In this document: positions 35,714-47,696 of the stretch, one piece after another
Layout of the letters: the number at the start of each line of letters is the position of its first letter
How positions within the stretch are numbered: the stretch's first letter is position 1
Source: Chlorops oryzae
Lineage: Eukaryota > Arthropoda > Insecta > Diptera > Chloropidae
DNA: 64,000 bases
NCBI GenBank assembly: GCA_020466095.1
Contig: CM035807.1
Span: forward strand, 116,859,624-116,923,623
Direction of reading: 5' to 3'
The notes under the pieces: generated by a model
The model's database searches: none
What the model was told of the DNA's origin: nothing
The model's input: the letters and a program-made list of their open reading frames with translations, nothing else
Position numbers and translations under genes: made by a program

Positions 35714-35943
35714 CAAGACTCGGATATATATGCATTTATAAATTTAAAGCATACTTTATGGAGTAAAAATATTGTTCAACTCACATAAAGTTAAGATTCA
35801 AATAGATTTTTAACTTCAATAAGAATTTTTATGAAGGTAGAAAAGCCGTTTTCACTAGACTTATTTTCAAATTGTTGGCAAGAAAAGTTTTTCCCCCGTA
35901 AAGTATGCTTTAAATTTATAAATTCATATATATCCGAGCCCTG
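35714..35943. mobile_element. hAT-like MITE family A, complete copy
   Basis: 230 bp. Flanks ATCATTTT (35706-35713) and ATGATTTT (35944-35951) are an 8-bp duplication with one mismatch. The left terminus is mutated to CAAGACTCGG. Confidence 0.82.
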
Positions 35944-35951
35944 ATGATTTT

Positions 35952-36881
35952 CATAAGTTGGGGAGGGGAGGAAGCGATAGAAAATGGGATGTTTTCTTAT
36001 AAAAAATAAAACTTAAATTCGATGTTATACTAAAGGAATTTTGAGAAATTTTCGGGAAAAAATTATTTTATTTCCAAACGCCTACCGAGAGGACTTTGGT
36101 TACTTCCGCTTAAAAGAAAATTCTTCAATTTGTATTTAATTTGAAAGCGTAAAGCTTTTGAGTTCTCCATTTGAAAAATGGCCACAATTAAAAGATGTCA
36201 AGGTAACATAATGAGCAACCAAAAAGAACAGAAGGCTTACATATTTTAAATACCGACCTTTTGCCAAGCTTAATGGGCTTATGTTTAAAAATTTCAGTTG
36301 ACCCTACAATCTGATTGGGGCACATGGGTTCAATGAAGTTCAAATGCCGATGGCGTCTGTTTTTTTGGGTCATCTTTACTTTTTATTATTTTTGTCTCTG
36401 CATTGGAATCGAATGAAATTAGATAGGAGAAGAAAATCAAAATTTTATTGTGCGCTTCTGTTCGGTCGTGCGAAGGCGAAGGAAGAAAATCAGATTTTCT
36501 TTTCTAAATTGTTTGGGTGTAGTTTTATTGCTATGAGGAGGTTTTATGTCTCTTCTGCTATTAGAATATCGTTAAAGGTAAGAATTTTGTTGTTTTTCCA
36601 TTTAAGTGACAGATTTCAGTTTTTGAAATATCAATATTTCGGCTTTTCATATTAATTGGTATTATTTTAATTAGTAATTTTTAGGCAATCCGAAAAGAAC
36701 TTTTCCTGGTAGAAGCACCACTAACTGCACTAGCTTAAAAATTAATTAATTTTTATTTTTTCAGGAGTTCGAAATGAATATCTTAATGGATTTTTTACAT
36801 AGTTAAGCCTTATCACAAAAATACGTTGCATACTTTAAGGCTCCAATTGGTCATTGTCATTGCTTACATTGCCTTTTATAC
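35952..36881. other. No gene recognised
   Basis: AT-rich spacer. The ~75-bp stretch 36808-36880 (CCTTATCACAAAAATACGTTG...) has a diverged copy at 61785-61865. Confidence 0.4.
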
Positions 36882-37436
36882 CAGTGTTGGAAAAGTAGGT
36901 GTAATTGTACCTTTTTCGGCCCTTTTTCACTTCAAAGGTACATTGGGTACAATTTGTCCATTTTAGGCACAATTTCAAGATGGAGAAATTTTGTTAGTGA
37001 ATGAAATGGTGAAAGGTCTGCTATTGTTATCCGCGACTACTCGTGTTTCTATTGCAACATTCTCATGAAATTTAAACAGAAGCGGCATTGGCCGTCATAA
37101 GAATATATGTCACGGGTTGGTCATCGAATTTGGAGTAGATCTAAGCTCCATCGTATCAGTAGGTACCTCTCGTTTTTCAAGACAATGTCATCGTTCGGGA
37201 GTGAATAACACCTTCTCTCGATGACATTGCCATTAGAATTGGTATGAATAACATCTCCTTTCAATAATCATGTCATAAGATTTGAGAAGTACTCAAATTT
37301 TCCCCCTTATTTTTCTTCGGTGAAAACATTATTGAATTTACCATTTATGAAAAAAATTCCGGCTGGGTATATTAGGTACACTTTACTATATTTAGTACAA
37401 TTTATGGACCACTGAAATTTCCATTTTCCAACACTG
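36882..37436. mobile_element. hAT-like non-autonomous element (CAGTGTTGGAAAA ends)
   Basis: 555 bp with inverted ends CAGTGTTGGAAAA and TTTTCCAACACTG, flanked by TTTTATAC and CTTTATAC (8 bp, one mismatch). CAGTG ends with an 8-bp duplication are standard hAT features. No transposase frame. Confidence 0.8.
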
Positions 37437-37443
37437 CTTTATA

Positions 37444-37685
37444 CCCTGACTCATTTTTTTGACTTTTATAAATTTAAAGCATACTTTATGGGGCAACTTT
37501 TTTTCTTTCCTCCATTTTGCGAATAAGTTCGACGAAATTGAACTTCAAACCGCATTTCTAACTTAAAAAAAATCAAATTTAAGTTAAAAATCGATTTGAA
37601 TCTTAACTTTATGTGAGTTGAACAAAATTTTTACTCCCGAAAGTATGCATCAAATTTAAAAAAGTCAACAAAATCCGAGCCCTGG
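37444..37685. mobile_element. hAT-like MITE family A copy
   Basis: Left end degraded (CCCTGACTCATT), right end intact (CCGAGCCCTG). Followed by the 60-bp spacer starting GTTATATGAAACAAG that recurs at 40023 and 40312. Confidence 0.75.
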
Positions 37686-37741
37686 TTATATGAAACAAGA
37701 AATTTTTCCCCAGGAATACAATAGGGGCTATAGAGTCATAA

Positions 37742-37981
37742 GCAGGGCTCGGATATATATGCATTTATAAATTTAAAGCATACTTTATGGGGCAAAAAAT
37801 TGTTCTTTCCTACATTTTTCGAATAATTTTAACGAAATTGAACTTCAAACCGCATTTCTAACTTCCAAAAAAATTCATATTGAAGTTAAAAATCGATTTG
37901 AATCTTAACTTTATTTGAGTTGAACAAAATTTGTGCCCCATAAAGTATGCTTTAAATTTATAAAAGTCAACAAAATCGTAG
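37742..37981. mobile_element. hAT-like MITE family A copy
   Basis: Left end CAGGGCTCGGATAT intact and preceded by GTCATAAG. The right terminus is eroded (AAAATCGTAGC). Confidence 0.75.
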
Positions 37982-39773
37982 CATTTTAAAATATTTTTTT
38001 CGCATTAAGTCCATAAGAAAAGTGCACTTAAATTTCCTGAAAGAATAAAAATTATTTATTTTTAAACTAAAGCTATTATTCATATAGATTAGTTCCTCGG
38101 AGCAAGGTTAGGTATATGCTTTGTGCAATAATATTCCAGGAACAGAGTCGTCCATCCTAATGGACGAATGGATTCAGGTGAATTCATTTGACGTTGCAGT
38201 GTCCACATAAGCCTCTTAAATTTCATCCTATAAAGGGATGTAAGCGTGGCAGTGTATTTGCTTAAAACAGGACAATATCATCGCCTCGCACCGGTCTCGG
38301 AAAGCTTTCACTCATACAAATTTTCAATTTTAAGGCAATTAAACAAAATATTTTTGTTTACTAAGCTGAAGAAAAGAATTAGTTTATGGCTATGAAATTT
38401 AATATTTAATAACAACAATATTTTCTAAAGAAATAATGAAAGAATCTTACAATTTACGCCCTCAGATATGCTTTAAAATATGCCTAATCGAAATTCCTAA
38501 GAATCTTTTGAGACTTGTTTGAAAAAAACTGCAATAAGACTCTTCACTGAAGCCGGCTGTAATGTTTTTTACAAACAAAAAATAAAAAATAAAATAAAAA
38601 TTGAGACGTGATGACACGAAAGACCGCAGTCATTGACCGCGTCCACTAACGTCCGCTAACTCTCGTCAATGTTAGCAAATATTTTATTGAATTCTTCATC
38701 ATTCCGTCCAAGTGAAGAATGAAGAAGGAAAGAAAGAAAGAAAGTCCTTGATAAAAGCTCATACAATTACTTGAATGGAAAATAAAATAGAAACTAAAAA
38801 CAAAATTCAAGTCAGTGCCCACAACTTCGAGAGAATCAGCTAATTGCATTGAATCGCGCGGGAGACGTTACGCTATGAATGCCTGTGTGCTTGAGCCTGC
38901 TAGTTAAAAATCTATTTTTGTTATTTTTAAGGAATTATTGCAGCTGAGCGGGAAAGCATCCGAGCGCAAGGCACCAAGGAATACGGAATGCCCAATAAGT
39001 CCACCAACGTATTACGAGACGAATCTTTGCAATTTTCGTAGTGACAGTAGACAACAAGATGAATCATATGGACGCAAGTGCACACACGTATACTTACACA
39101 CATGCATGCGAGTGTATGTATGTATGCGTGTGCATGTTTGAGTCAAATAGAGGATACGTGGGCGAATGCAACAGCAGTTTGCACTGTATGGCATGCGATG
39201 GCACGGCAGCACGTTTACTGTAATCCATCTTCATCATGTTTCTATATGTAGACAGCAAGGAAAATAACGGTATTAAAGACATATAGCGTTTGTGGGTATG
39301 AAGAGAAAAAACCTCATCGGAAAAGAAAGCATGGAAGAGCAATAAAAAATCAAAAGCAAAATTCATTCAACAATTGCAGATGTTCACAGGAAGCGCGTAC
39401 GCATCCTCACATACGAACACATACACTCACGCAGACCCGAGAGTCGCTCGTCAGCATGTGTACAAAGAAATTGAAAGTAAAAAAAAAAACACACACCAAA
39501 AAGATACAAAACAAATGAAACGTATGAAACGAACAAACGAAACAAATGCAATCCTATCGTCGAATGAAAATTAAAAAAGAAGATCAACAGACGAACGTTG
39601 TGAGAAAAAAAAGAAGAGAGAAAGAATACATTTCACGTACACATGGACTGCAATCACCATTATCACAAACACAAACACACAGTAATGCATATAAAAAGTC
39701 ACTCGACTGCCCGAAAGGAAATTTCACAAAAAACAATTCTTTTTCAAGATTCTCCTTTGGCAATTGTTCCACG
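37982..39773. other. No confirmed gene between two MITE clusters
   Basis: 38930-39240 is GC-richer with short overlapping frames and TATGTATGCGTGTG simple repeats. Nothing recognisable. Confidence 0.35.
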
Positions 39774-39781
39774 GTTATATG

Positions 39782-40022
39782 TAGGGCTCGGATTTTGTTG
39801 ACTTTTAAAAATGTAAGGCATACTTTATGGCGGCAAAATTTTTCTTACCAACATTTTGCGAATCAGTTTGGCGAAATCGACTTCAAACAGCTTTTCTAAC
39901 TTCAAACAAATGCATATTGAAGTTAAAAATCGATTTGAATCTTAACTTTATGTGAGTTGAACAAAATTTGTGCCCCATAAAGTATGCTTTAATTTAAAAA
40001 AGTCAACAAAATCCGAGCCCTG
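39782..40022. mobile_element. hAT-like MITE family A, complete copy
   Basis: 241 bp with a perfect 8-bp duplication GTTATATG at 39774-39781 and 40023-40030. Confidence 0.88.
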
Positions 40023-40080
40023 GTTATATGAAACAAGAAATTTTTCCCCAGGAATACAATAGGGGCTATAGAGTCATAAG

Positions 40081-40311
40081 CAGGGCTCGGATATATATGC
40101 ATTTATAAATTTAAAGCATACTTTATGGGGGAAAAACGTTTCTTACCAACATTTTGCGAATTAGTCTAGTGAAAACGGCTTTTCTACCTTCATAAAAATT
40201 CTTATTGAAGTTAAAAATCTATTTGAATCTTAAATTTATGTGAGTTGAACAAAATTTTTACTCCCGAAAGTATGCATCAAATTTTAAAAAGTCAACAAAA
40301 TCCGAGCCCTG
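40081..40311. mobile_element. hAT-like MITE family A copy in local array
   Basis: Preceded by GTCATAAG and followed by GTTATATG. The mismatched flanks show that this copy is a recombinant produced by amplification and not an independent insertion. Confidence 0.85.
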
Positions 40312-40372
40312 GTTATATGAAACAAGAAATTTTCCCAAAGGAATACAATAGGGGCTCTAAGGGAGTCATAAG

Positions 40373-40602
40373 CAGGGCTCGGATATATATGCATTTATAA
40401 ATTTAAAGCATACTTTATGGGGGGAAAACTTTTCTTACCAACATTTTGCGAATAAGTCTAGTGAAAACGGCTTTTCTACCTTCATAAAAATTCTTATTGA
40501 AGTTAAAAATCTATTTGAATCTTAACTTTATGTGAGTTGAACAAAATTTTTACTCCCTAAAGTATGCTTTAAATTTATAAATGCATATATATCCGAGCCC
40601 TG
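40373..40602. mobile_element. hAT-like MITE family A, last copy of local array
   Basis: 230 bp with a perfect 8-bp duplication GTCATAAG at 40365-40372 and 40603-40610. Confidence 0.87.
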
Positions 40603-40610
40603 GTCATAAG

Positions 40611-41516
40611 TAAGAGACGTCAGTCACTTCAGTTGACATTTCCCACTGGGTTAACATTGAATCGAACATAAGTAAAAACAATATCCATTCACATGAACAT
40701 GCAGGAGTGTAATATTATACGTCATTGCAGATATTCTATGAATTGTGTGCACATTTAGCTTTGCTCGTCTCGCAAAAAAAAGAAAAAAATTTTAAAAATA
40801 ATAGAAAAAAAAAAAATGGAATAGAAAACAAAAAGAATCCGGGGTTGGGAGCAAGAGATCCGCAAGGGGCCCAACGAAAAACACTGAACCGAGCTGGAAC
40901 TCAAAGTGAAAAGCGGGAGCATTACTACAATCGGTCAAAGGCGATTACGGCACGCACACATACATATAATCATAGAGAGAGAGTATATCGAAGAAGAGGA
41001 AATAACAAAGCGGAATGCATTGCCAAGACAGCGGCGACCTACATCGATTTATGTGCAGATTTGATTTAAATTGAAGTTAGCAGAAGAACTGAAGAAGTAG
41101 GAGTTCCATAAACTTTCAATGGGGCTTTGGCGTGTATCGAGACTGAAAGGTTGCCGTCTCAATGCGATTCAAACGAATGAAAAAAAAAACAGGATTCTAT
41201 AAATTGTTCGAAGAAGAGTAAGAAATGATTTTTTTCTTTTTTATTTTCTCTTTCGCTTTTTGTTTTCTCCTCTTTTGATACTCTTTTCCGAAGTGGGTTA
41301 GATCGAAGGAAATGTGATTAAAATTCAATTGGAAAGGCTTCGATTCCTTGGAGGAAATTTTGAAAAGAAAAGAAATTATTAAGTGATTTATAATACTTTC
41401 TGCCAATGGATTCAAATCGAAGATGTGTTAAGCTTTTTCAATCAGAAATGAAATATGCAACAAAATTGGATTTAAGTAAAAAAATAAATAAATTCATAAT
41501 AAAAAGAAAACTAATT
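40611..41516. other. No confirmed gene
   Basis: 40725-41069 has an open frame of 114 codons, rich in Lys/Asn and His/Thr runs, with no recognised domain. Confidence 0.35.
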
Positions 41517-42014
41517 AGCATGTTTCCACATAGTGAATTAACTATATGCATTAAAGTTAAGGCATATAGTTAATCACTGTCGTTTCTACTTGGGGACTGT
41601 GCATTAACTAATCAGCTGATTTCGTCGGAAGCTGCTGTAAAAAAAAAGTGAAAAATATCCCTTTCTTATATTTTGCTAGATATAAACGATATATGATAAT
41701 TCAATCTTCATTTGATTTCAATGTGTGAAATAGCTTAAATATTTTTACTTATTCCTTGGACTTTCCATTTTCAATTTGATTTTTATTTCAGCGGTTCTTT
41801 TGATTTGACAGAACGGTTGTTATTTTACGTACTTTTCTATTCAGGGGTGCAATTTTTCGTAACATTTGCCAGCAAGTCCAAATGCAACCATGCTGTTTTA
41901 TCTGCGTTAAATTTTAATGCATGCATTATTGAGGTGATTAACTTGACATTTTTGTATGGGTAATCACATTTTTAATCATGCGTTAACGAGTTAATGCACT
42001 ATGTGGAAACATGG
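41517..42014. mobile_element. ~500-bp TA-flanked inverted-repeat element
   Basis: Ends CATGTTTCCACATAGTG and CACTATGTGGAAACATG, with ATTAACT continuing the arms and TA at the borders (Tc1/mariner-like). A solo end occurs at 31171. Confidence 0.75.
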
Positions 42015-42294
42015 TATAAGCGGCTGAAGAGCTTATGTAAACTTGCACTTTTAAAATTAATTTAGATTTTTTTTTACGATTCCAACATTCAGATAGAAAT
42101 TATTACTTGATGACCATTTTGAAAACTTTTTTTTTTCTATTAATTTCGATGTTAACTTATTAGATACTGTGAAAAATTCAGATCAAAATTCCAAGTATTA
42201 AAAAAGTTACAACTCATAATCGCCGAAGCGCCCTAAGAGACTTCTTCTGCTCTTAAAAATTTAGACGCGTTTTCCTCGAAACGAAACTATTATA

Positions 42295-42840
42295 CAGGGT
42301 GTTCCATACTCAATAGACAAAAAAAAGGCATACTACGATTTTAAATAATTCAACTCCGTTTTCTCTGGTACTGCCATCTAAGCTTAAAATAGTGTAATTT
42401 TCGCTTTTAAAGTGATTTAATTCAAAAGAAATACGATCGAGGCTCTCTTTTTTTTTACTCTTTTCGAAAACTTTGAGTTTTTCTCTTCAATTTGATACCA
42501 TGGTTGCTAAAAAAAAGTTTCACAATCAATGCAAAACTAATGTTTGAAAATAATTATTTTGTATTTTTGACTCCCAGAAAAGTTATTTTATACAAATTTA
42601 TTGAGCACACTTTTAGGCAGCATGAGAAAAAGAAAAATCTAAGAAATTTAAAAATTTCTGAACAGTGTTTTAGTTTTACATATCCGCCTAAAAGTATGCT
42701 CACCAATTTAGTCGAATTCTTTCCGCGCCTCTAGCTCCTCACGAGTGCAAGATTAACCCCGCTTTCCATACAATTTTTTGCTTGTATGGGTTCTTCCTAT
42801 CACCTCCTTTTTTTTGATCCAATGAGTATGGAACACCCTG
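42295..42840. mobile_element. Mariner-like MITE (CAGGGTGTTCCATACTCA ends)
   Basis: 546 bp between TA dinucleotides, with inverted ends CAGGGTGTTCCATACTCA and TGAGTATGGAACACCCTG. A truncated inverted copy is at 47241-47696 and a diverged one at about 50215-50690. Non-coding. Confidence 0.82.
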
Positions 42841-43004
42841 TATATCCTTCCACTTATTATTTGGTCTCGCAAGTACCAAAATTGTATTTTTCCGCAATTT
42901 ATTCATAATTTTTTTTTACGATAAAAAAAAAAATCACGATTTTCGAAAATGTTTTCTGTAGTCCGTCATCTAAGCCTCTACTGAGTGGCCCAACGACCTC
43001 CATT

Positions 43005-44340
43005 TTTATACCCAGCGTAAGCGGGGTATATTAGTTTTGTGCAAATCTTGTAACAGGGAGAACTAAGCTCCGGAGATATAGAAAAATATATATAGAAATG
43101 ATCAGGATCAAAACCTGAATCGATTAAGACATGTCCGTCTGTCCGTCCGTCCGTCTGTCCGTCTGTCCGTCTGTCCGTCTGTCCGTCCGTCCGTCTGTCC
43201 GTCCGTCCGTGGTCGGATCTCCTCCGAAACGGCTGGACCAATCAAGTCGAAATTTGGCACACAGCTATATCGGGATCCGAGTATGATCCTAAGTAAAAAT
43301 GGGTGACATCTGCCCACAGCCACGCCCACAAATTAATATAATGTGTTTTCAGTAAAATGCTTGTAACTTGCGAACCACTCAACACATTCCATTGATATTT
43401 GGTGTACTGGTAAACTTCGAAAAAGGACATATCCTGGCAAAAAATGGACGCCGCCCTCCTCGAGCCACGCCCACAAATAAGCCCAAAAGTAAGGGCTTAT
43501 CGTAACTTGTGAAGTAAAAGGCGTAGAAGCTTCAAATTCGCAGCATAAGTTCACCAAGGCGAATGAAAGGTGTAGGAACAAAAATTTATGTAGCCCGCCC
43601 ACTGACACGCCCACAAATGAAGATTTTTCGTAACTTCCGAAGTAAAAGGCGTAGAAGCTTCAAATTCGCAACATAGGTTCACCAAGGCGAATGAAAGGTG
43701 TAGAAAAATATTAAATGTGGCCCGCCCACTGCCACGCCCACAAATGAAGATTTTTCGTAACTTCCGAACTAAAAGGCGTAGAAGCTTCAAATTCGCAACA
43801 TAGGTTCACCAAGGCGAATGAAAGGTGTAGAAATATATTTAATGTGGCCCGCCCGCTGCCACGCCCACAAATGAAGATTTTTCGTAACTTCCGAAGTAAA
43901 AGGCGTAGAAGCTTCGAATTCGCAACATAGGTTCACCAAGGCGAATGAAAGGTGTAGAAAAATATTTTATGTGGCCCGCCCGCTGCCACGCCCACAAATG
44001 AAGATTTTTCGTAACTTCCGAAGTAAAAGGCGTAGAAGCTTCGAATTCGCAACATAGGTTCACCAAGGCGAATGAAAGGTGTAGAAATATATTTAATGTG
44101 GCCCGCCCGCTGCCACGCCCACAAATGAAGATTTTTCGTAACTTCCGAAGTAAAAGGCGTAGAAGCTTCGAATTCGCAACATAGGTTCACCAAGGCGAAT
44201 GAAAAGTGTAGGGAAATAATTTGTGTGGCCCTCCCACTGGCACGCTCACAAATAGAGAAGCAAAACATAGTGCGCTGATAATGTCGGGACGCTGGGTATT
44301 TCAAAGTCGGGCTTGACCGACTTTAGCTTTCTTACTTGTT
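43005..44340. mobile_element. Composite repeat with TACCCAGCGT ends, TGTCCGTC microsatellite and 126-bp minisatellite
   Basis: ATACCCAGCGTAAGCGGGGT at the left and ACGCTGGGTAT near the right are inverted. Inside are a TGTCCGTC/TCCGTCCG run at 43134-43212 and about six tandem ~126-bp units from about 43495 to 44255 (ACGCCCACAAATGAAGATTT, GGCGTAGAAGCTTC, CACCAAGGCGAATGAAAGG). The left part, GATCAGGATC then CATGTCCGTCTGTCCGTC, resembles a repeat common in fly intergenic DNA. The many Thr/Asp/Gly and Phe-rich frames are artefacts of the repeats. Confidence 0.85.
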
Positions 44341-46041
44341 TACTGTATACTTTGACAAAAAAAAATATATATTCTCAATGTAAAAAAACAGAAAGAAAAA
44401 ATTCTTTATGCAGTTTAAGTTTGGGGAAAGTGGAGCAAATCTGACCCTTTTTTAAATGTGACCCCATCTGTAATATGAGAATGAAAAGGCGTCTGAGGAT
44501 TTTTTCGAACCAATTGAATATTTGAATAAATGAAAAAGTTAATAAACACCTTTTTTTATGTGAGTGCTGTTCAAAAATTTCTCGGCCGTCAAAGTGGAGA
44601 CTTGAAAAACAAAAGGTGTAGTGCTGGCGGTCACGATTTCTCGTCTCCAAGTTGTCTGCCATAAATAATAACGAACAGGGTTCCAATCAGTATAGATGCC
44701 ATTATGGCCGGATCCTTTGCGATTTCGGGCAAAGTTTTTGTAGATCAGTGTAAAAAAAAATAGTAAAAAATTTTTCAAAACTATGATTGAGAGTTCAGAC
44801 ATAATGGTAATGATTCTGCGTCGAATCCACTTTGTTTCAATAAAATCGGCCAAGTTGAACAGGAGAAATCCTGTTGAAAAAAAGTGGTATCGCGATAAAT
44901 GCGTTTAAAGCTTGGAGCAACGCAAAAATTACTGATTTTAGCGCTGACCTTGCTCGACAAAGAAGGCTGTATCTTCTAAACTATTTCGAATTTCAAAAAA
45001 TTCTTTTCGCACGATATTCTCAAATATCCAAGCGGTGAAAAATTGAAAAAAAACAACATTTTTTGTTCAAGGATACAACCCCCTTAAATCAAAAAAACCC
45101 CTTAAGGTATAATGTTACTTTAAAAGACGATTCAAAATGGCATTAATCCGTTTTTCTTCATTCATTTGGAATACTAAGAGTTGGACTTTGCGGCAAAATA
45201 TCACGAAGGAACACGAGCTGACTGTGTAATTAGTATGAATTTGTCATAAGAATTAAAGCCGATATCCAATGACTGCATAGTCAGGTGCCTGTCGATGTAA
45301 TGCGAGTAGTCGAAATTACAAAAAAAAAAATTTCCTTTTTCTCCCAATCGAAATAGCAATTTTATATCAATTCGAGTTGACTGGCCGAAGGTCAAATAAA
45401 TTTCATTATCCCATGAAAAATTGGATGGCATTACACAAAAAAAATATCTATTCAGTTGCTTGCCTAATTACAGTTAATGAGCTCAGTCCAACAATAGACA
45501 ACAGCGGAAGGTAGAGAAGGAAACTGAAACGATTTGTGGTCTGATAAAGTGAATAACAAAAGAAAAAAGGAAGGTCCTTTTTTGTAAGTGTAATACGATA
45601 GATAATACTTAGGAGTGAAAAATATCGTTTTATTCTGACTAAGCAAAAAAAGCTAAGCATAAACTTTCAATCATCGAAGTTAAGTACAATAAAGGAACGA
45701 TAAGGATCCTTCAGTTCGAACTCTTTACTTCATGAATGTCTCGAACAAATTGCGTGATATGCAAGAATTTGGTTTTTTCTTTATCACGTCCTCAACTATG
45801 CGTAGACAGTTGACGTTGTCAGGTCCTTGTTGAGCTTACATCTTCGAAGCCATTGCTAAAGACAGTTTTATGGCTTTCCTTGAAAGTTCTTCGGACTTCA
45901 TAAGATAAAAAAATATTCTGTTAAAAATCAAGTAAAGAAAGAAACGAAACTCGATCGTGGAATTTTCTCTGCATTGAGAAATTATGAGAAATTTTGTATT
46001 TGTCTTTTATGCATATCAAAAATAAATATGTATTTAATAAG

Positions 46042-46264
46042 CAGGGCTCGGATTTTGTTGACTCTTAAAAATTGAAAGCATACTTTTTGGAGTAAACATT
46101 TTGTTCAACTCACAATTTTTAACTTCAATATGAATTTTATTGAAGCTAGAAAAGCGATTTGAAGTTAACTCCGCTTAACTTATTCACAAAATGTTTGTAA
46201 GAAAAAATTTTGACTCTATAAAGTATGCTTTAAATTAATAAAAGTCAACAAAATCCGAGCCCTG
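46042..46264. mobile_element. hAT-like MITE family A, complete copy
   Basis: 223 bp. Flanks TTAATAAG and ATAATAAG, an 8-bp duplication with one mismatch. Confidence 0.83.
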
Positions 46265-46558
46265 ATAATAAGGTGGATCGTTTTGTTCGACAAAAGAAAA
46301 AAAATGAAAATTGCCCTAGTGAAATAAGATTCTAAAATTTTTTTGGAGAAATAATGCCCATGGAACCATAGGTCAAATCCGAATTTTTTCTTCCGCTTTT
46401 CAAAAAGAAGGTCCATCTTAAATATGCCTGAAAGCATGCTACAAATTATTGAAATTTTTCCCTTATCAAACAATTTTTAATTGAATTTTACTTATTTTGA
46501 TTCTTAGCATAATTTTAGGCATAAGAAATAAAAAAAATGTTGCTTGAAAAATCATCAT

Positions 46559-46798
46559 CAGAGCTCGAATTTTGTTGACTTTTAAAAATTTAAAGCATAT
46601 TTTATGGGTAAAGTTTTTTCTTACCAATAATTTGCGAATAATTTGAGGGAATTTGAAACCCCCAACCCCCTTTCGAACTTCAAAAAAATTCATATTGAAA
46701 ATAAAAATCGATTTGAATCTTAAAATGTGTGTTGAATAAAATTTTTACTCCATAAAGTATGCTTTACATTTATAAAAGTCAACAAAATCCGAGCTCTG
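46559..46798. mobile_element. hAT-like MITE family A, complete copy
   Basis: 240 bp with CAGAGCTCGAAT and CCGAGCTCTG ends, and a perfect 8-bp duplication ATCATCAT on both sides. Confidence 0.87.
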
Positions 46799-47120
46799 AT
46801 CATCATAAATTGGCAATTTTAAGATAGTTATTAAAGAAAATATAAAATTTTTTCAATGGCTTGAGTTTTGAGGGACGTTGAAGTGATTGTTTCTCTGCTT
46901 TTTGAGATGTTTTCACCGAACAATGATGACCAAAATAAGCCGAATATGGCATGAAAAACCTTTGTTTGCAAAAGCGGAAGGTTAAAATTCACATTTGACC
47001 TATAGTTTCTTCGGCATAATTATTAAGTATGGGCAACAGAATAATATTCTGCAATAGGAAATTGGAGGTTACAAAATCGATCCACCTTAGTAATATATGT
47101 AATATATGTAAGTAGGTTAT

Positions 47121-47236
47121 CGGGCATGTGACAGAAATTGAATACGACAGAAAACATTCGATTTCGCTTACATTTGTATGAAAATTTAACCGAAATCGAA
47201 CGTTTTCTGTCGTATTCGATTTCTGTCACATGCCCG
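47121..47236. mobile_element. 116-bp near-perfect hairpin element
   Basis: CGGGCATGTGACAGAAATTG and its inverse, with arms of about 45 bp (CGACAGAAAAC and GTTTTCTGTCG) around a short loop. It separates the first duplication block from a truncated mariner-like MITE. Confidence 0.8.
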
Positions 47237-47240
47237 TATA

Positions 47241-47696
47241 CAGGGTGTTCCATACTCAATGGATCAAAAAAAAAAAAAGGATGTGATAAGGGGAACCCAT
47301 ACAAGCAAAAAATTGTATGGAAAGGGGGGTCCATCTTGCACTCGTGGGAGCTAGAGGCGCGGAAAGAATTCAACTAAATTGGTGAGCATACTTTTAGGCG
47401 GATATGTAAAACTAAAACACTATTCAGAAATTTTTAAATTTCTTAGATTTTTCTTTTTCTCATGCTGCCTAAAAGTATGCTCAATAATTTTGATTAAAAT
47501 AACATTTCTGGGAGTCGAAAATACAAAATAATTATTTTCAAACCTTCGTTTTGCATTGATTGTGAAACTTTTTTTTAGCAACCATGGTATCAAATTGAAG
47601 AGAAAAACTAAAAGTTTTCGAAAAGAGTAAAAAAAAAAAGGCTCGATTGTATTTCTTTTGAATTAAATCACTTTAAAAGCGAAAATTACACTATTT
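47241..47696 (-). mobile_element. Truncated mariner-like MITE (inverted relative of 42295-42840)
   Basis: Starts with an intact CAGGGTGTTCCATACTCA end and breaks off at the exact point where duplication copy 2 starts (ACACTATTTTCGGGCAAAG), marking the duplication junction. Confidence 0.8.

Larger units (their letters stand above)
44723..47089. repeat. Segmental duplication, copy 1 (~2.4 kb)
   Basis: Begins TTTCGGGCAAAGTTTTTG and includes a fragment related to the piggyBac-like element of 52928 (44727-45090) and two family A MITEs. The whole block recurs in the same order at 47695-50048. Confidence 0.88.

Noticed and set aside
43108..44304. Minus-strand frames with RTDGQTDGR and FEASTPFTS repeats
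   Set aside because: Translation artefacts of the TGTCCGTC microsatellite and the 126-bp minisatellite.
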